The notes beneath the pieces were generated by a model. It had not been told where the DNA came from and searched no databases. It saw nothing but the letters and a program-made list of their open reading frames with translations. A program made the position numbers and the translations under genes. This document shows positions 10,844 to 23,333 of a stretch of DNA of 64,000 nt, piece after piece. Numbering within the stretch: position 1 is the stretch's first letter; every line of letters starts with the position of its first letter. The stretch is from Ahaetulla prasina (taxonomy: Eukaryota > Chordata > Lepidosauria > Squamata > Colubridae), in the NCBI RefSeq assembly GCF_028640845.1, contig NC_080539.1, positions 104,992,554 through 105,056,553 on the forward strand, read 5' to 3'.

Positions 10844-12099
10844 AAGAGAGACCAAATTCCACTCCCTTCTAGCACTGATGATATTACCTAATTGGGTAAT
10901 GAAACTTCTGCATGAAAACAACCAAGCTCAGGGAGCACCAAGGATGCCAATACAATCTGCAAGATTCTTCCCTTACCCAGATTCCTAATCTTACAGTGTA
11001 GCATTGAATTACATTCAGCATTTTCCGTTCTATAATGTTATGAGATTCTCAGAATAATTTGGTGATATTTTAATTTTAGGGGAGAGAAGGAACTTCTTCA
11101 GAGTTCAGATTTTGCTATGTAGAAGTATAATTACAATATAGGTAATCCTCCCCATGCATAGAATGGTGGAAAGAGAAGGAGAAGGAGATGGAAAAATGTT
11201 ACAAAGGTGCTTTTTCAAAAGGCATCTGGACTTACTTTGTTTTTTTTCCCCTTGAAAACATTTTGCTTCTCATCCAAAAAGCTTTTTCAGTTCTGACTCT
11301 GAACTGAAGAAGCTTCTTGGATGAGAAGTGAACTGTCTTAAGAAAAAAAAAAGTCCAGTTACTTTTTGAAAAAGCATCTTTGTGATAACCATGACCTGGA
11401 TGACTGAGAATCACCGTAGGGAAGGAAAAAAATGATGTGTTTAATTGAAAAATACCCCCATGGCATTATAGAGATTAATTGACATCTATCCAAACAACCC
11501 ATAAGGGATATTTTTAAAAGGCCAGTTGTAGCACCTGGTTAAGACAACATGGTTTTTGTGCTCTGCAATACACCTGCATTAATCAAGTCAAGAAGTGGGA
11601 AAAAATAAATAATTTGCAGCTCATTTTAAATGCATTTTTAATGACTTGTGCAAACTTCCATACATCAACCAGAAAAACTGCATTACCTCTTCAACCTCAG
11701 TTTAAAATACAGAGTGGAAAAATCATGCATTTTCCTTTTAGCTCAAATAGATGCCCTTAAAATGCAAGCAGATTATGAAAACTGAACTAATTGTGGCCAA
11801 CATATTTTCAGTGTCATTGTTTATATTAAAAAGCATTCTCTTTTGAGCGTTTTCTAGGAAAAGAATTCTGAAAACATCAAGAATTAACTGTGTTCTAACG
11901 AGCGAAGTTTTCATTAAGCCATAAAATTCCCTCAACACTGTCAAACTATTTACTAAATCTGTACTAATATTAATCTTTTCATCGTTCCCATCACCAATCT
12001 CTTTCCACTTATGACTGTATGACTGTAACTTTGTTGCTGGCAATCCTTATGATTTGTATTGATATATTGACCATCAATTTGTTGTAACTGTTGTATCTT
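10844..12099. repeat. Dispersed segmental duplication, copy B
   Basis: The direct-orientation partner of 6423-8199, about 4.4 kb downstream at its left edge and 3.9 kb at its right. It lacks the 528-bp L2 insertion, so at 11431-11450 it preserves the empty site. Beyond 12099 it continues into the complete Rex1-like LINE tail that copy A lacks, so copy B is the more complete version of the right edge. Confidence 0.9.
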
Positions 12100-12239
12100 G
12101 ATGAACGTATCTTTTCTTTTATGTACACTGAGAGCATATGCACCAAGACAAATTTCTTGTGTGTCCAATCACACTTGGCCAATAAAAAATTCTATTCTAT
12201 TCTATTCTATTCTATTCTACTCTATTCTATTCTATTCTA
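11922..12239 (+). mobile_element. Rex1-like LINE 3' UTR with (ATTCT)n tail
   Basis: The complement of the 3' part of the element at 34165-35300. Shared landmarks are 'ctttccacttatgactgtat', 'gatgaacgtatcttttcttt', 'cactgagagcatatgcacca' and 'tgtgtccaatcacacttggc', followed by 'caataaaaaattctattc' and about ten ATTCT units (12190-12239, with one 'ctact' variant). There is no coding remnant. Confidence 0.8.
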
Positions 12240-12458
12240 AAAAGCGCATTGGGAAAAAAATTATGACTTTAAACCTAAGAGGGTATAAGATGTGGGTGAT
12301 AGCCTTGTCAGAAGACTGCAGCAGTAGTAGTTTATTAACTGATTATTCTTACGACCATATCACAGAAAATAAAATTAAAATACAGAATCTAGTTCCATGG
12401 TAAAATACATAAAAGAAAGTACAATAATAGCATACATATGAAGAATTAGCATGTGGAT

Positions 12459-12690
12459 CAGGGGTGAAAGTCAAATTTTTTCCCTACCAGTTCTGTGGGC
12501 GTGGCTTGGGGGTGGCAGGGGAAGGATACTGCAAAATCTCCATGCCCAACCTACTCCAGGGGAAGGATACTGCAAAATCCCCATTCCCTCCCCACTCTGG
12601 GGCCAGCCAGAGGTGGTATTTGCCGGTTTCCGAATGACTCAAAATTTGGGTTCTCCAGAACCTGTCAGAACCTGCTGAATTTCGCCCCTG
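12459..12690. mobile_element. hAT-type MITE, 'CAGTGGTGGG' family, copy 3
   Basis: 232 bp. Begins CAGGGGTGAAAGTCAAA and ends GAATTTCGCCCCTG. The flanking 8-mers are atgtggat (12451-12458) and atctggtt (12691-12698), matching at 6 of 8 positions. The interior repeats 'ggggaaggatactgcaaaat' twice, a duplication also seen in the copy at 22772-23107. No coding capacity. Confidence 0.8.
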
Positions 12691-12699
12691 ATCTGGTTC

Positions 12700-14790
12700 A
12701 ATACATCACAAAACAGTTTTGAAATGCCTTCTATCCTGGCGTTCAATAAAGATCCCAGCCATTCTGGGTCAAATCTCTAGGTACTTAAGCCAAGTTGGAA
12801 TCTGTCAAACAAACTGGACACTTTACCTTTTATGAACTCTAAGGCAAAATTCCATATGCTTTATCCAGATTGTTTGTAAGCTTTAGTTGTTAAATAACAG
12901 TTTTAATTTTCTGAGCATTAATTCCTGCAATAAATTATAATTTCTATTTCTTTTTCTTCAAAAACCATAGAGGATATGTCAGAAATCCTTGACCTTCAAA
13001 CAAAGATCCCTTAGTAGAGGAAAATACAATTACCAATGTCAAGTCTTAACAATTGAGCTAAATTAATTATGATTTTTACCACTATTTCTACATAAGCAGC
13101 AAATATTTAAATCACTCAGTAGTACTAGAATACCTGTGCCATGGTTTTTAATGGCCTTCATCTATAAATAATTTATTGGTTGCAACTTCTATATTTTATA
13201 TTTCTTCCCCTCTTTTTCTCCTGTCCCTTTCCTTTATTTGTTGAATCTTACTTGTCCCAGTAAGTAATATTTTATGTATCCAGGGTCATGAGTGGCAATC
13301 TTCACAAGCTGATGATGAAATAATGTATTTGTTAGTTATTAACATTCCACAGGACTCTCTTTATTGTTGCTGCAACTGAAGAACATGGCACACATTAGCA
13401 ACCTTCTTCTCAACTACAGTCACACTTCAGCAACTACTGCGGTACCAGGAAATTTAAAAACCAAACGTTTGACGTAAAAGATGTCCCAGTTCCAATTCCT
13501 CAAACTTCATGATTGGACTGATTAACCCAGGAACATCATGAATCTGAAAAACAGAATGTCAAAAAGTAGTAGTTTCACTTAACCAAAAATGGATTCCTAA
13601 ATTTTTGCTATAATTAGAAAAAAGTTATGGGCATTCAGATTTCATATTTTGCTTCCTGATAATATATTTCCTATTCATATGACTTGCATTAAATAGGTTG
13701 ATTTTGGAAACACCAGGCAAGGAAAGCAGGGAAGGAGTATTCTGAATGCTTTCAAATATTTCAAGGAAAGGAAAGAAGAGTAACAAGATGAAATAATGAA
13801 TTTCTGTATTATTCTAAACATCATAACTCTTAGTGTTTCTAATCTTTGTTCACCAGATAAACTCAGGATCCACCTGAAGCTCCTTGTCATTTTAATTTAG
13901 AATTTAGTTTCCATGTTTGTTTCATTTTAGTATATGAGCATGAAGCATTTAGACATCAGTTATTAACTTATTATAATAAGATAAATAATAAGAAGTAACA
14001 AGCCTTGAATACAATACTTTGCAGACTTGGTTTTCATAATCTGAATTACCACATTTGCTGCTGAAGAATTCCAAGATAAATCACCCTTAAGTATATTTCA
14101 AAAAGGTGCATGGGATGTTGATGATTCTTTAAAAATAAATCATTTTTGATGGGAGTATTTTTTAAAAAAAAATTAATGTGGCCTACAGGAATAATTCTAC
14201 AACTCTGAGATTCGCAGTCACACCTTTTCAAACTTGTTCTGATTTATCTATGAAACTGATTTATTTTTTTTAAGATACTGCAAATCTATGGGTGGGCATT
14301 TGCTATGGATCCTCTTGCTGAATGATGCATCCAGAGACAGACAGACAGACATATTTATACACTTACGTACACTGCAAACTTACTTACTTACACAACAAAT
14401 GGTGTGTACCAAAAGTCAGATTCCATTGACAGTTTATTATATAAATTACATTCATTCAAATATAATGTAAACACTGCTTGCATTCAAATTAGTTGCATTT
14501 TCTTTTAAACACATCCTTACTCATTTTAAACGTGAATTTTGAGCATTCCTAAGTATAGTAACATTTCTGGGGGAAAAAAATATTAAGTAATAAAACATAT
14601 TGCCATTGACTTAGGAGGGCTGACTCTGTACATGATTATTTTTGCATATAGCCTGACAAATAAGTATAATGTGAAGTAAAGATGGGGATGAGTGATGTAA
14701 AACAATCATTTACTTCCTTTTATTATGGAGAGAATAAAAGGTAATTGTGTTGGTGCAGGGTGAGAGCAGGAGTTTGAGCTTCACCTAGGA
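12700..14790. other. Unique AT-rich DNA
   Basis: Two kilobases with no recurring repeat and no protein-like frame. A small (CAGA)n run lies at about 14335-14350 with nearby 'acttacttacttac'. Probably intergenic or intronic single-copy sequence. Short conserved elements, if present, cannot be seen from one genome. Confidence 0.45.
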
Positions 14791-14797
14791 TAATGAA

Positions 14798-15143
<346 letters not shown>

Positions 15144-15194
15144 ATCTCCCCCCCCTCTCCTCCCTCCCCTCTCTCCCTCTCCCTCCTGCAGTCT

Positions 15195-16510
15195 TTGCCC
15201 AGAATTTCTTGCTTTTCATTTCTTGACGTTGAAATGTGGAAGACACCTGCACTGTATTGTAATAAGTATCCTGCTGGTCTTAGTCTCCTTGTGACCTTCA
15301 CCAATATACTTTTGACCACTCTATTTAATTTTTGCTTCTTGTGCTCAGCATTTCTGAGCTGGCAGAAGTGAAGATCACAGGTTATCTTGTTTTGAAGGCT
15401 AGGGATTGAGAAATGAATGAAAACAGTGGTGGAGTGGAGAGGGATGGATAGAAAGGAATGATTAAGTTGATTCTTTTAAAGAAAAATCTAAAAAAAGAGA
15501 GCAGTGAGTACTCAATACTTCCTGAACATCATGTGAATGATTTCATTAAGCAGATATCCTGCTGATATTTGACTTACTTGGAGTAGAGCTCTGCCCCACA
15601 TTAAATTGAAGAATGAGAGATCTCTTTGAATAAGTTCTGTCATTAGACAGAGTTTCATCTCATGAGTTGCATTGTTTCATGAGCAATGAAACAATGCAAA
15701 TCACTGTTTATTTTACTTTTATTTTATTTATTCAGCAACATGTTGGCCATTAAATAATCAGCAAATTGCTGATTCTTTATTTTCATTATTATATTTTTAC
15801 TTTCAGGAAAGAGAGGAAGTGTTCCTGGGATTTTATTTTATTTTATTTTTTGCACAGGGTTTCAAAATAACTTACTTGGGCTGGATACTATTTACCTTGA
15901 CTATGAATAATGATGAAGGGGAATTTTGTTTGGTTTGCTTCTTTAGATAGCAAGAATTTGAGGTTAGCCAAAAAAAAACAAAAAACCCTGAGCGATATCT
16001 ACATCCAGCTTTGCTCTTCAAAATCTGGCTATGAGGGTCTTGTATTTAACCATATTTGGGTTGCTGAATTGCTTTTTCCCGTCCTTTTTCCTGATAGCAT
16101 AGGCTATCTATAGGCATCTGTTCCTAAACTACAATGAAATCAAAATAACAGAATGTGCATTGTGATGTCACAACACAGTCTCCACTCTTCATTCTTGCAT
16201 TGCAATGACAAATGCCAGTACATATGGACCGCAGTTTATGTCATGTTATTGTGATACATGTTTAATCACATTCTCTTCTGCCCACCCTGCCAACCTCACC
16301 AAACCTTGTGAATGCGCTGACTGATAGACTCTGGTTTTTTAACAGCTACTTAATAACAAGGTCATTTCCATGCTGGAAGTAGAGCCTTTTGAAATCAACC
16401 AGCATCAGACAGTAAGAATTTCATTTAATTTCCTTTCTAAGAAAGTTAATCAAGATCTGCATGTTATCCATTAGCCCGAGAGAAAGCCAAATGAGACCAG
16501 AGAATGAAAC
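15195..16510. other. Unique AT-rich DNA
   Basis: No gene recognised. Contains a short inverted repeat around 15665-15705 ('gttgcattgtttcatgagca' facing 'atgaaacaatgcaaat') and a (TTTTA)n run near 15828-15850. Confidence 0.4.
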
Positions 16511-16512
16511 AA

Positions 16513-16748
16513 AAGGTGGTGGGTTTCAGCAGAATCTGACCAGTTCTGGAGAACAGGTAACGGAAATTTTGAGTAGTTCAGAGAACCCGTAAATACCACC
16601 TCTGACTGGCCCCGCCCCCATCTATTCTCTGCCCTCCAAGTCCCAGCTGATTGGGAGGAAATGGGGATTTTGCTGTATCCTTCCTCTGCCATGCCCACCA
16701 AGCCACATCCACAGAACCGGTAGTAAAAAAATTTGAAACCCACCACTG
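16513..16748. mobile_element. hAT-type MITE, 'CAGTGGTGGG' family, copy 4
   Basis: About 236 bp with ends 'ggtggtgggtttca' and 'tgaaacccaccactg' and the family interior ('tctggagaacaggtaacgga', 'caccaagccacatccac'). No convincing target duplication is visible, so its left end may be eroded. It is closest in sequence to copies 1, 7 and 8. Confidence 0.75.
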
Positions 16749-16749
16749 G

Positions 16750-17545
16750 TTATATGAGTCATATCATCACAATCTGCCTTGATTACTTTTTGCTAGTTTA
16801 TCCCTAGTCCTGAAGATCTCATTCAATTAAGAGACAAAGAAGAAATGGAGGAAAGTTTATACATGCAATAAAAGTCATAGAAACTTAAGGGAGGGACCTT
16901 CCTACAGAGGAAGGTCCCTCAGAACTAAAATTAAAAAGGTCTTCCCCTGTTCATTAGATATTACATAGGAGGTTTAATAAATATATCATTAGAATACATG
17001 AAAATAAATCTGGATATACAATTAGATCATTACACTACTGGCATTTCTTACTGAAAGTTTGTGTCAACCTATACATTAATTGTGAGAATAACTTACAACT
17101 GATGTCAACTTGAAACTGTGAGGGGAAGTGTATTCAATTAGGTTATGAGCTAAAATTCTAAGGTGATCAGCTTGCCCTGAAATAATCTTATCCAAATGCT
17201 ACTACACAATAAGCAAAGCTTTTAGGTTTGGAACAAGGAGGATTGTAGTACGGCCCAGAGTTTCAGAGAGCCATATTACCATTATTATTCCAATTGCAAT
17301 AATAGTAGGAAGAATAACATAGACACTGCTTTTAGATTAAACACTTCATTCTCATTTGTAGGACAGAGGATTCTATTGAAAAATGAACCATTTTTTTAGG
17401 CCCATAAATAAATTCATTATAGATGGAAAAGTTGAACAGGCAATAGCTAGAGTTGATGAGACTTGTTGTTCAAACTATCTGGAGTGTCCATGATTAGAGA
17501 AAAGATCTAACTTGTTTATCACTGGGTTACACAGCTTTCAAAGTA
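16750..17545. other. Unique AT-rich DNA
   Basis: Nothing recognised except a short hairpin at about 16890-16920 ('agggaccttcctacagagga' with 'aaggtccct'). Confidence 0.4.
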
Positions 17546-17554
17546 TATATCTTC

Positions 17555-17835
17555 CGGGGTGAAATCCAGCAGGTTCTGACAGGTTCTGGAGAACTGGTAG
17601 CGGAAATTTTAAGCAGTTTGGAGAACCGGGAGCGGAAATTTTGAGTAGTTCAGAGAACTGGCAAATCCCACCTCTGGCTGGCCCCAGAGTGGGGTGGAAA
17701 TGGAGATTTTGCAGTATCCTTCCCCTGCCACACCCACCAAGCCACACTTACCAAGCCACACCACGCCCACCAAGTCACACCATGCCCACCAAGCTAAGCC
17801 CACAGAATCGGTAAAAAAAATGGATTTCACCACTG
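17555..17835. mobile_element. hAT-type MITE, 'CAGTGGTGGG' family, copy 5
   Basis: 281 bp. Starts CGGGGTGAAATCCAGC and ends TGGATTTCACCACTG. Flanks are atatcttc (17547-17554) and atctcttc (17836-17843), a 7 of 8 match. The left part duplicates 'ggagaac(t/c)gg(t/g)agcggaaat', and the right part has three 'cacca(a/c)..cacaccacgccc' repeats. Confidence 0.8.
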
Positions 17836-17843
17836 ATCTCTTC

Positions 17844-18175
17844 CCTTATTATAAGTGCTCAGTACCACTGAATATGGGAAAGAAGAAAAATAATCTTGGC
17901 ACTGAGAAACAGCTTTTTAGTCTAGCATTAAGCAGTACCGAGGAAGTCACTTTTTTCTGACCCACTTTTCTTCCAGTAGCAGTGATATAAGAGCTATTTG
18001 CAATATGTAATAAATGCTGTCAGAAAGAAAGAGCCTGAAAGGCAACGAGGTGGTTCAAAGAATAGGTGCAGCAAATAAACGGGTTACTCTTGAGCACGGT
18101 CTCCAAACTCTTCAGCTTATGTGCCACTTCACACAGTTTTGGATTGTTCATTGTCCCCAAACATTTATTATATGA
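17844..18175. other. Unique DNA
   Basis: No gene or recurring repeat seen between the MITE and the CR1 tail. Confidence 0.4.
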
Positions 18176-18179
18176 AAAT

Positions 18180-18690
18180 AATTTCATAAATATATAATAA
18201 TAATTAATAATAATAACAACAACAACAACAACAACAGAGTTGGAAGATACCGTGGAGGTCGTCTAGTCCAACCCCCTGCCCAGGCAGGAAACCCTACACC
18301 ATTTCAGACAAATGATTATCCAACATTTTCTTAAAAATTTCCAGTGTTGGAGCATTCACAACTTCTGCAGGCAAGATGTTCCACTGGTTAATTGTTCTAA
18401 CTGTCAGGAAATTTCTCCTTAGTTCTAAGTTGCTTCTCTTCTTTGATTAGTTTCCACCCATTGCTTCTTGTTCTACCCTCAGGTGCTTTGGAGAATAGTT
18501 TGACTCCCTCTTCTTTGTGGCAACCCTTGCGATATTGGAACACTGCTATTCCTTCTTTTCATTAAACTAGGCATACCGAGTTCCTGCAACCATTCTTCAT
18601 ATGTTTTAGCCTCCAGTCCCCTAATCATCTTTGTTGCTCTTCTCTGCACTCTTTCTAGAGTCTCAACATCTTTTTTACATCGTGGCAATT
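18180..18690 (-). mobile_element. CR1 LINE 3' end
   Basis: Reverse orientation. Starts with an (AAT)n/(AAC)n tail, then 'agagttggaagataccgtgg', 'tctagtccaaccccctgccc' and the coding part complementary to '[20 protein letters not shown]' (about 18600-18660). This is the classical amniote CR1 3' end. It is homologous to 61383-61858 and is broken by a missing segment around 18540-18570 relative to that copy ('catgtctcccctagt' is absent). Confidence 0.9.
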
Positions 18691-18800
18691 AACTATTATA
18701 CTATTATACTATTATACTATTATACTATCATACTATTATACTATACTATATATATAGTATACTATACTATACTATAATATACTGATATAATAATACTATT
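18690..18800. repeat. (TATACTAT)n-type AT-rich satellite
   Basis: About 100 bp of 'ctattatactattata' units passing into a palindromic 'tatactatatatatagtata' segment. Confidence 0.85.
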
Positions 18801-19910
18801 AACTAATAGTATTATGAATGACAACAACAAGAAGGAAAAGAACCTCGATCCCTTGGATAATCTCATCAACTCTTGGGGGTTGATATTGATCACTTTGGAG
18901 AGCCCTTCCTTTGAAAGTGATTGATTGACTGGTTGAATATGTGTCATCAAGTTGATATCAACTCTTAATAATCACATAAGTAGATATTTTCCAGGAAAAA
19001 CAACAGCTCCAACCTGATCCTTCATTAATGTTACAACCTAATGTAATGGGATGGGACCACTGCGCTTTGGTTTCCCACAAATCTGTAGCTACATGGCTAT
19101 CCCTTTTAGATGTATGAGATATTTCATCCATTTATTTTAATATTTCATTTTATTTTTATCTATCCACCTATTTTGCAATAGGTTGCCACATCATAATTTT
19201 TGAATTGTGTTGAATCTACAGATTGCAATTTAAAAACAAAACAAAACACAATACTTACATTAAAATCATTAAGAAATGCACTGATTTGGCACAAGTGTAT
19301 ATAGTGAACAGTATACTGGAACATATAGTCTATAGAAATCTCTGATGATTGAATAGCAGTTATTTCAAATTGGTAAAAAAAATGTTGCTCTGGCATAATT
19401 ATAGCCCACATACAAACTAGCAATATGGAAAATTCCAAAAAAAATTACAATTATTTTTCCAATTGTGTAACGAGAAAGCAGCTGATTTACTATTAAAGAA
19501 TTGTTTTAAAACTGTATACATAGGAACTATTAGTCGGAAGAAAATATATTCCACATTTTTATTTTGTGCAAAAAACATTATGTCCTTAGAAGATTTTCAT
19601 TGCTCTTCTTTCTAAGAAATCCTGTAAATCTCAGAAAAGTAAGCTCCAATATATGGGCTGGGTGTTAAAACAAGTATAGGAAAACAGATCATCTTCATCC
19701 ATCCTCAGATGCTTTCCATAAGGTTTAAGAAGTCCTTGTAGATTTCTTGAATATCTTCCTGCCTCTCTCAAATAAGGCATTCCATGTTAAGCAAACACAA
19801 TTAGGGTTGTTCTTACATGACTCATTTTCCCAAGGTAAGGGAAACAGGTGATCTTTCCTACAAAAATGTAGCTGGAAGGAAAAATTGAAACCTCTCTCCC
19901 TTACAGTAGT
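18801..19910. other. Unique AT-rich DNA
   Basis: No protein-like frame or recurring repeat recognised. Confidence 0.4.
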
Positions 19911-19914
19911 GTAG

Positions 19915-20260
19915 TAGTATAGCCTTTATTATCATCGTACATCATATATACTAATGGTTTAGCCTCTCTGGTGCAATCCATAACAGAAAATACAAAACAA
20001 CATTAATAGTATAGAGAATAATCCGTATACAAGTAATTGAGGGAAAAGACTAGTCATAAGTTTCCGTATGTGCATGGAGTGGTTGTGATTGTGTTTAAGA
20101 GTCTGATAGCCCATGGGTAGAAGCTGTTTTTAAACCTGTTTGTCTGGCTGGCTATGCTTCAGTGTCTTCTGCGCGATGGTAGAAGTGAAAAGAGACACTG
20201 GCCAGGGCGTGAATCATCCCTAAGTATCTTCCTTACTCTGCTGAAACAGTGTAAACAGTC
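19915..20260 (-). mobile_element. Rex1-like LINE 3' UTR, diverged
   Basis: Contains 'tagcctttattatcatcgta', 'gcctctctggtgcaatcc' and 'tgatagcccatgggtagaag', followed by 'gtttgtctggctggctatgc' and 'agacactggccagggcgtga'. The pattern ('gataGCCcatGGGtAGAAgCTGTTttt') parallels 'gatggccttcgggaaaaaac' in the element at 34165-35300, so it is a related LINE subfamily in reverse orientation. No coding part is left. Confidence 0.6.
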
Positions 20261-20264
20261 TGAA

Positions 20265-21278
20265 TGTGGTGTAAATATATATGTGCACAGGTATGTGTGA
20301 GAGAGCAAATCAGAAAGAATGTGTCACACATCTATAAATTGTGCATGTTACGTTCATTTAAGCAGTCTCCAAGAGGTTGCATTTGCAACTAATGTGATCC
20401 TCCAGTTTGGAAAATTTGATCTGCTGAAATTTTAGAAACCTAAAAAACTTGGAAAAAACCCTCTTGGTCAGCAAACATTACATATTTACTAGTGCTGCTT
20501 TTAAGACTAGTTCCATCTGTTGTATTGCTCATAGGTTTATTTGTTTATTTCTGCAATAAATTTAAAAGATCAGCAAAGGTTATGGGCCTATGTAGCCCAA
20601 ACCCTGCTTATGCTATTTTCCAGGTGATCAACCAGTATTTTTAATACTGAATCTCAGAATTTTGCACACTGTGAACATATGGTTTCAGTAATAAAATTAC
20701 TGGGTACAATAAAGTCAGTTTCCTATTATAAAAATATCCACAGTTGACAAGCAGCAGGAAATCCAATTACGTGAGCACAGAATAGAAAATATCACCAGTT
20801 ATTTTGTCAATGCTTTATTAAACAAAATAATAGAATAGCGAAACCATCCTAAGTAGTACATCCTGTTGAGTTCAATAGGGCCTACTCCCAACTATGTGAT
20901 TGAAGAATTGCAGCCAAAATGTCCCAGAGGGATAATATTTGCTCAGCTCACATAACCCATCAAGAATTATGGTCAACGAGTCCATCTTTTATTTTAAGAC
21001 TGAAATGTGCTGCTTTTGAAAACTACATTATTATTATTTTATTTCCAGGATTTTAGTTCTTCCTTGTGTTGTGCTGGATGAACACATTAGCTCAATAAGA
21101 TAGCCAGCATTCTTGAAGTTCAAATCCTCTTAGAGTGGCTATAGATCACTCATAAGGTGTTGCTCCGCTCATGTTCAGGTAATTTTTATGTGGTTTACTA
21201 AGCATATAGAAATTTGAGTATCCTGTTTTTCATGGTTACAGTTAAAGATTACACAAAAGTTGCAGCTATGGTAGATCC
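20265..21278. other. Unique AT-rich DNA
   Basis: No gene or recurring repeat recognised. Confidence 0.4.
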
Positions 21279-21280
21279 CT

Positions 21281-21470
21281 AGCACGGTTCTCAACCTGTA
21301 GTCTGTGGACCCCTGGATGGGCACAATGTCATTATAGGGGATCCACGAAGGCTTGAAGAAATGTTATGATTTCAATCTTGGGTTAAGTCTTGGTGGTCCG
21401 TGGCCATGGTCCATAGCAACAAAAGATATTTAAAGGGGATCCATGGTGAAGAAAAAGCTGAAGACCACTG
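21281..21470. mobile_element. MITE-like element, 'GGTTCTCAACCTGTAG' family
   Basis: Left end 'cacggttctcaacctgtagt' with 'tgtggacccctggatgggc'; right end 'ggggatccatggtgaag...gaagaccactg'. The ends resemble degenerate inverted repeats of a hAT-type element common in squamates. No clear target duplication, so boundaries are approximate. Non-coding. Confidence 0.5.
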
Positions 21471-22595
21471 CCCTATCCTAAAAAGCATGATAGCTTTGAA
21501 CCTGTGACAAGTGTCCAGCTCCTCTTGGCTTGCCTTTTCACTAAATGACTTGTGTCAGATCCATAGGATAACACATTACTGTGGTTAACATTCTTGCTGG
21601 AACTGAAGATGGAAAGAATTCTGTATTGCCAATAGCTGCCTACGAATCTGCCTTGAGCAGGGAAAGCAGGAGTTTATGTAATTGGTTTAATGAGGGAAAG
21701 AGCAGCTAACTAATGAGTCTCATTGGCAGTTTAAGTAGACTCACTAATATGAATGGGGTGGTGGTGGAAATTAGGAAATTTGCATTTGGAGATGTGGAAA
21801 AAAAATTTCATGGATAAAAGGAAAAGCACACGTGCATTCACATCATCAGTATGGGAGTACAACACATGAGGAACACAGAGTTGATCTGTAGTACATCTTA
21901 GTTTGTATAATATACAAGATAGCCTTAATGGATGAGGAAGGATATGACTACCCAACTGAGATTGAGAAGGGGTAAAGTGTAGGTCCCATCAGGTAAAGAA
22001 TAAGCATTTTATAAAGTTCAGCAAATCATGGCCAACCAAAACCAAGCAAAGAAAAGGCCAGGAGATCATTAAACGGTGTCATATGCACCCAAAGTAGAGT
22101 AAAATACAGGATTCTATGTCGTATTCTGAAAATTGCATTCTCTGATGTAGCATATGGAATGCACAGATGTTGCTGAACAAGTACTGAAAGCTAAATGGCC
22201 CCGTAGATATTATTGCCAGGAGCAGGGCGGGTGATGTGGTGTGGAAGATAGTTATGGCCAACCCGCTGAGTAACTATGAATAAACAGTGAGAACGCAATT
22301 CAACCTAATGACCTGTGTTATTTATTCCATTTTAAAATAAATGAGATTCTGCATTGTGAATGGTCTTTCTTTAAACTGGCATTGTGGCAAAGATTTAAGC
22401 TACATCAATGCTGGGTTTGGTACAGTGGTACATTATTTCAGCTAAGTAGCATGAACGAGCAGTTTTGATGAGTTACTGTAGTTGGGATTTTACATAAGAT
22501 TCTGGATTAGACAAACTTTGATGTGAGCTCCGCAGGCGTAGCATATTTTCCAAATTAAATACATTTAAAAATAAAGTTAAAAGGGGACTGCAATC
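21471..22595. other. Unique AT-rich DNA
   Basis: No gene recognised; several short frames only. Confidence 0.4.
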
Positions 22596-22599
22596 TTGA

Positions 22600-23333
22600 A
22601 AGATCACCAAATGGCACAAAATGGTTATTTTAAGAAGTGGGTGAGCAACCTTGGAAAGATTTGTCTCTTTTTTCCCCACTTACGACCATTACAGCATCCC
22701 CTTGGTCACATGATCAAATTTCAAGATGTCTGGCAATTGATTTATATTTATTATGGTTGCAGTGCCCTGGACAGTGGGGAAATCCAAATTTGTTTACTAC
22801 TGGTTCTGTGGGCGTGGCTTGGTGAGCGTGGTGTGGCTTGGTGGGCGTGGCAGGGGAAGGATACTGCAAAATCTCCATTCCCACCCCACTCCAGAAAAAG
22901 GATACTGCAAAATCCCCATTCCCTCCCCACTCCCGGGGGAAGGATATTGCAAAATCTCTATTCCCACCCTACTCTGGGGCCAGCCAAAGGTGGTATTTGC
23001 CAGTTCTCCAAACTACTCAAAATTTCCGCTGCCAGTTCTCTGAACTGCTCAAAATTTCTGCTACTGGTTCTCCAGAACCTGTCAGAACCTGCTAGATTTC
23101 ACTCCTGGCCTTGGGGTCATGTGATACCCTTTTGTGACCTTTCGACAAGCAAAGTCAGTGGGGAAGCCAGATTCACTTAACAACGGGGTTACTAACGTAA
23201 CAATTGCAGTGATTCACTTAACAACTGTGGCAAGAAAGATCGTAACGGGTGGACAAAACACACTTAACAACTGTCTCACTTAGCAACAGAAATTATGGGC
23301 TAAACTGCGGCCATAAGTAAAGGACTACCTGTA
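22600..23333. mobile_element. Non-autonomous element ending 'aggactacctgta', split by a MITE
   Basis: The two halves (about 22600-22771 and 23108-23333) belong to the same family as 51936-52329. Landmarks are 'cttacgaccattacagcatc', 'gtcacatgatcaaattt', 'aagtcagtggggaagccaga', 'cacttaacaac' and the end 'agtaaaggactacctgta'. These elements have inverted termini resembling 'aggtagtcctcgatttacga'. The insertion point at 22771/23108 is inside 'gtgccctgg|ggtcatgtga'. Confidence 0.7.
22772..23107. mobile_element. hAT-type MITE, 'CAGTGGTGGG' family, copy 6 (nested)
   Basis: 336 bp. Begins CAGTGGGGAAATCCAAAT and ends GATTTCACTCCTG. Flanks are gccctgga (22764-22771) and gccttggg (23108-23115), matching at 6 of 8. 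The interior carries four variants of 'ggaaggatactgcaaaatc', more than any other copy, so the family expands by internal tandem duplication. Three overlapping open frames reflect these repeats, not coding. Confidence 0.8.
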
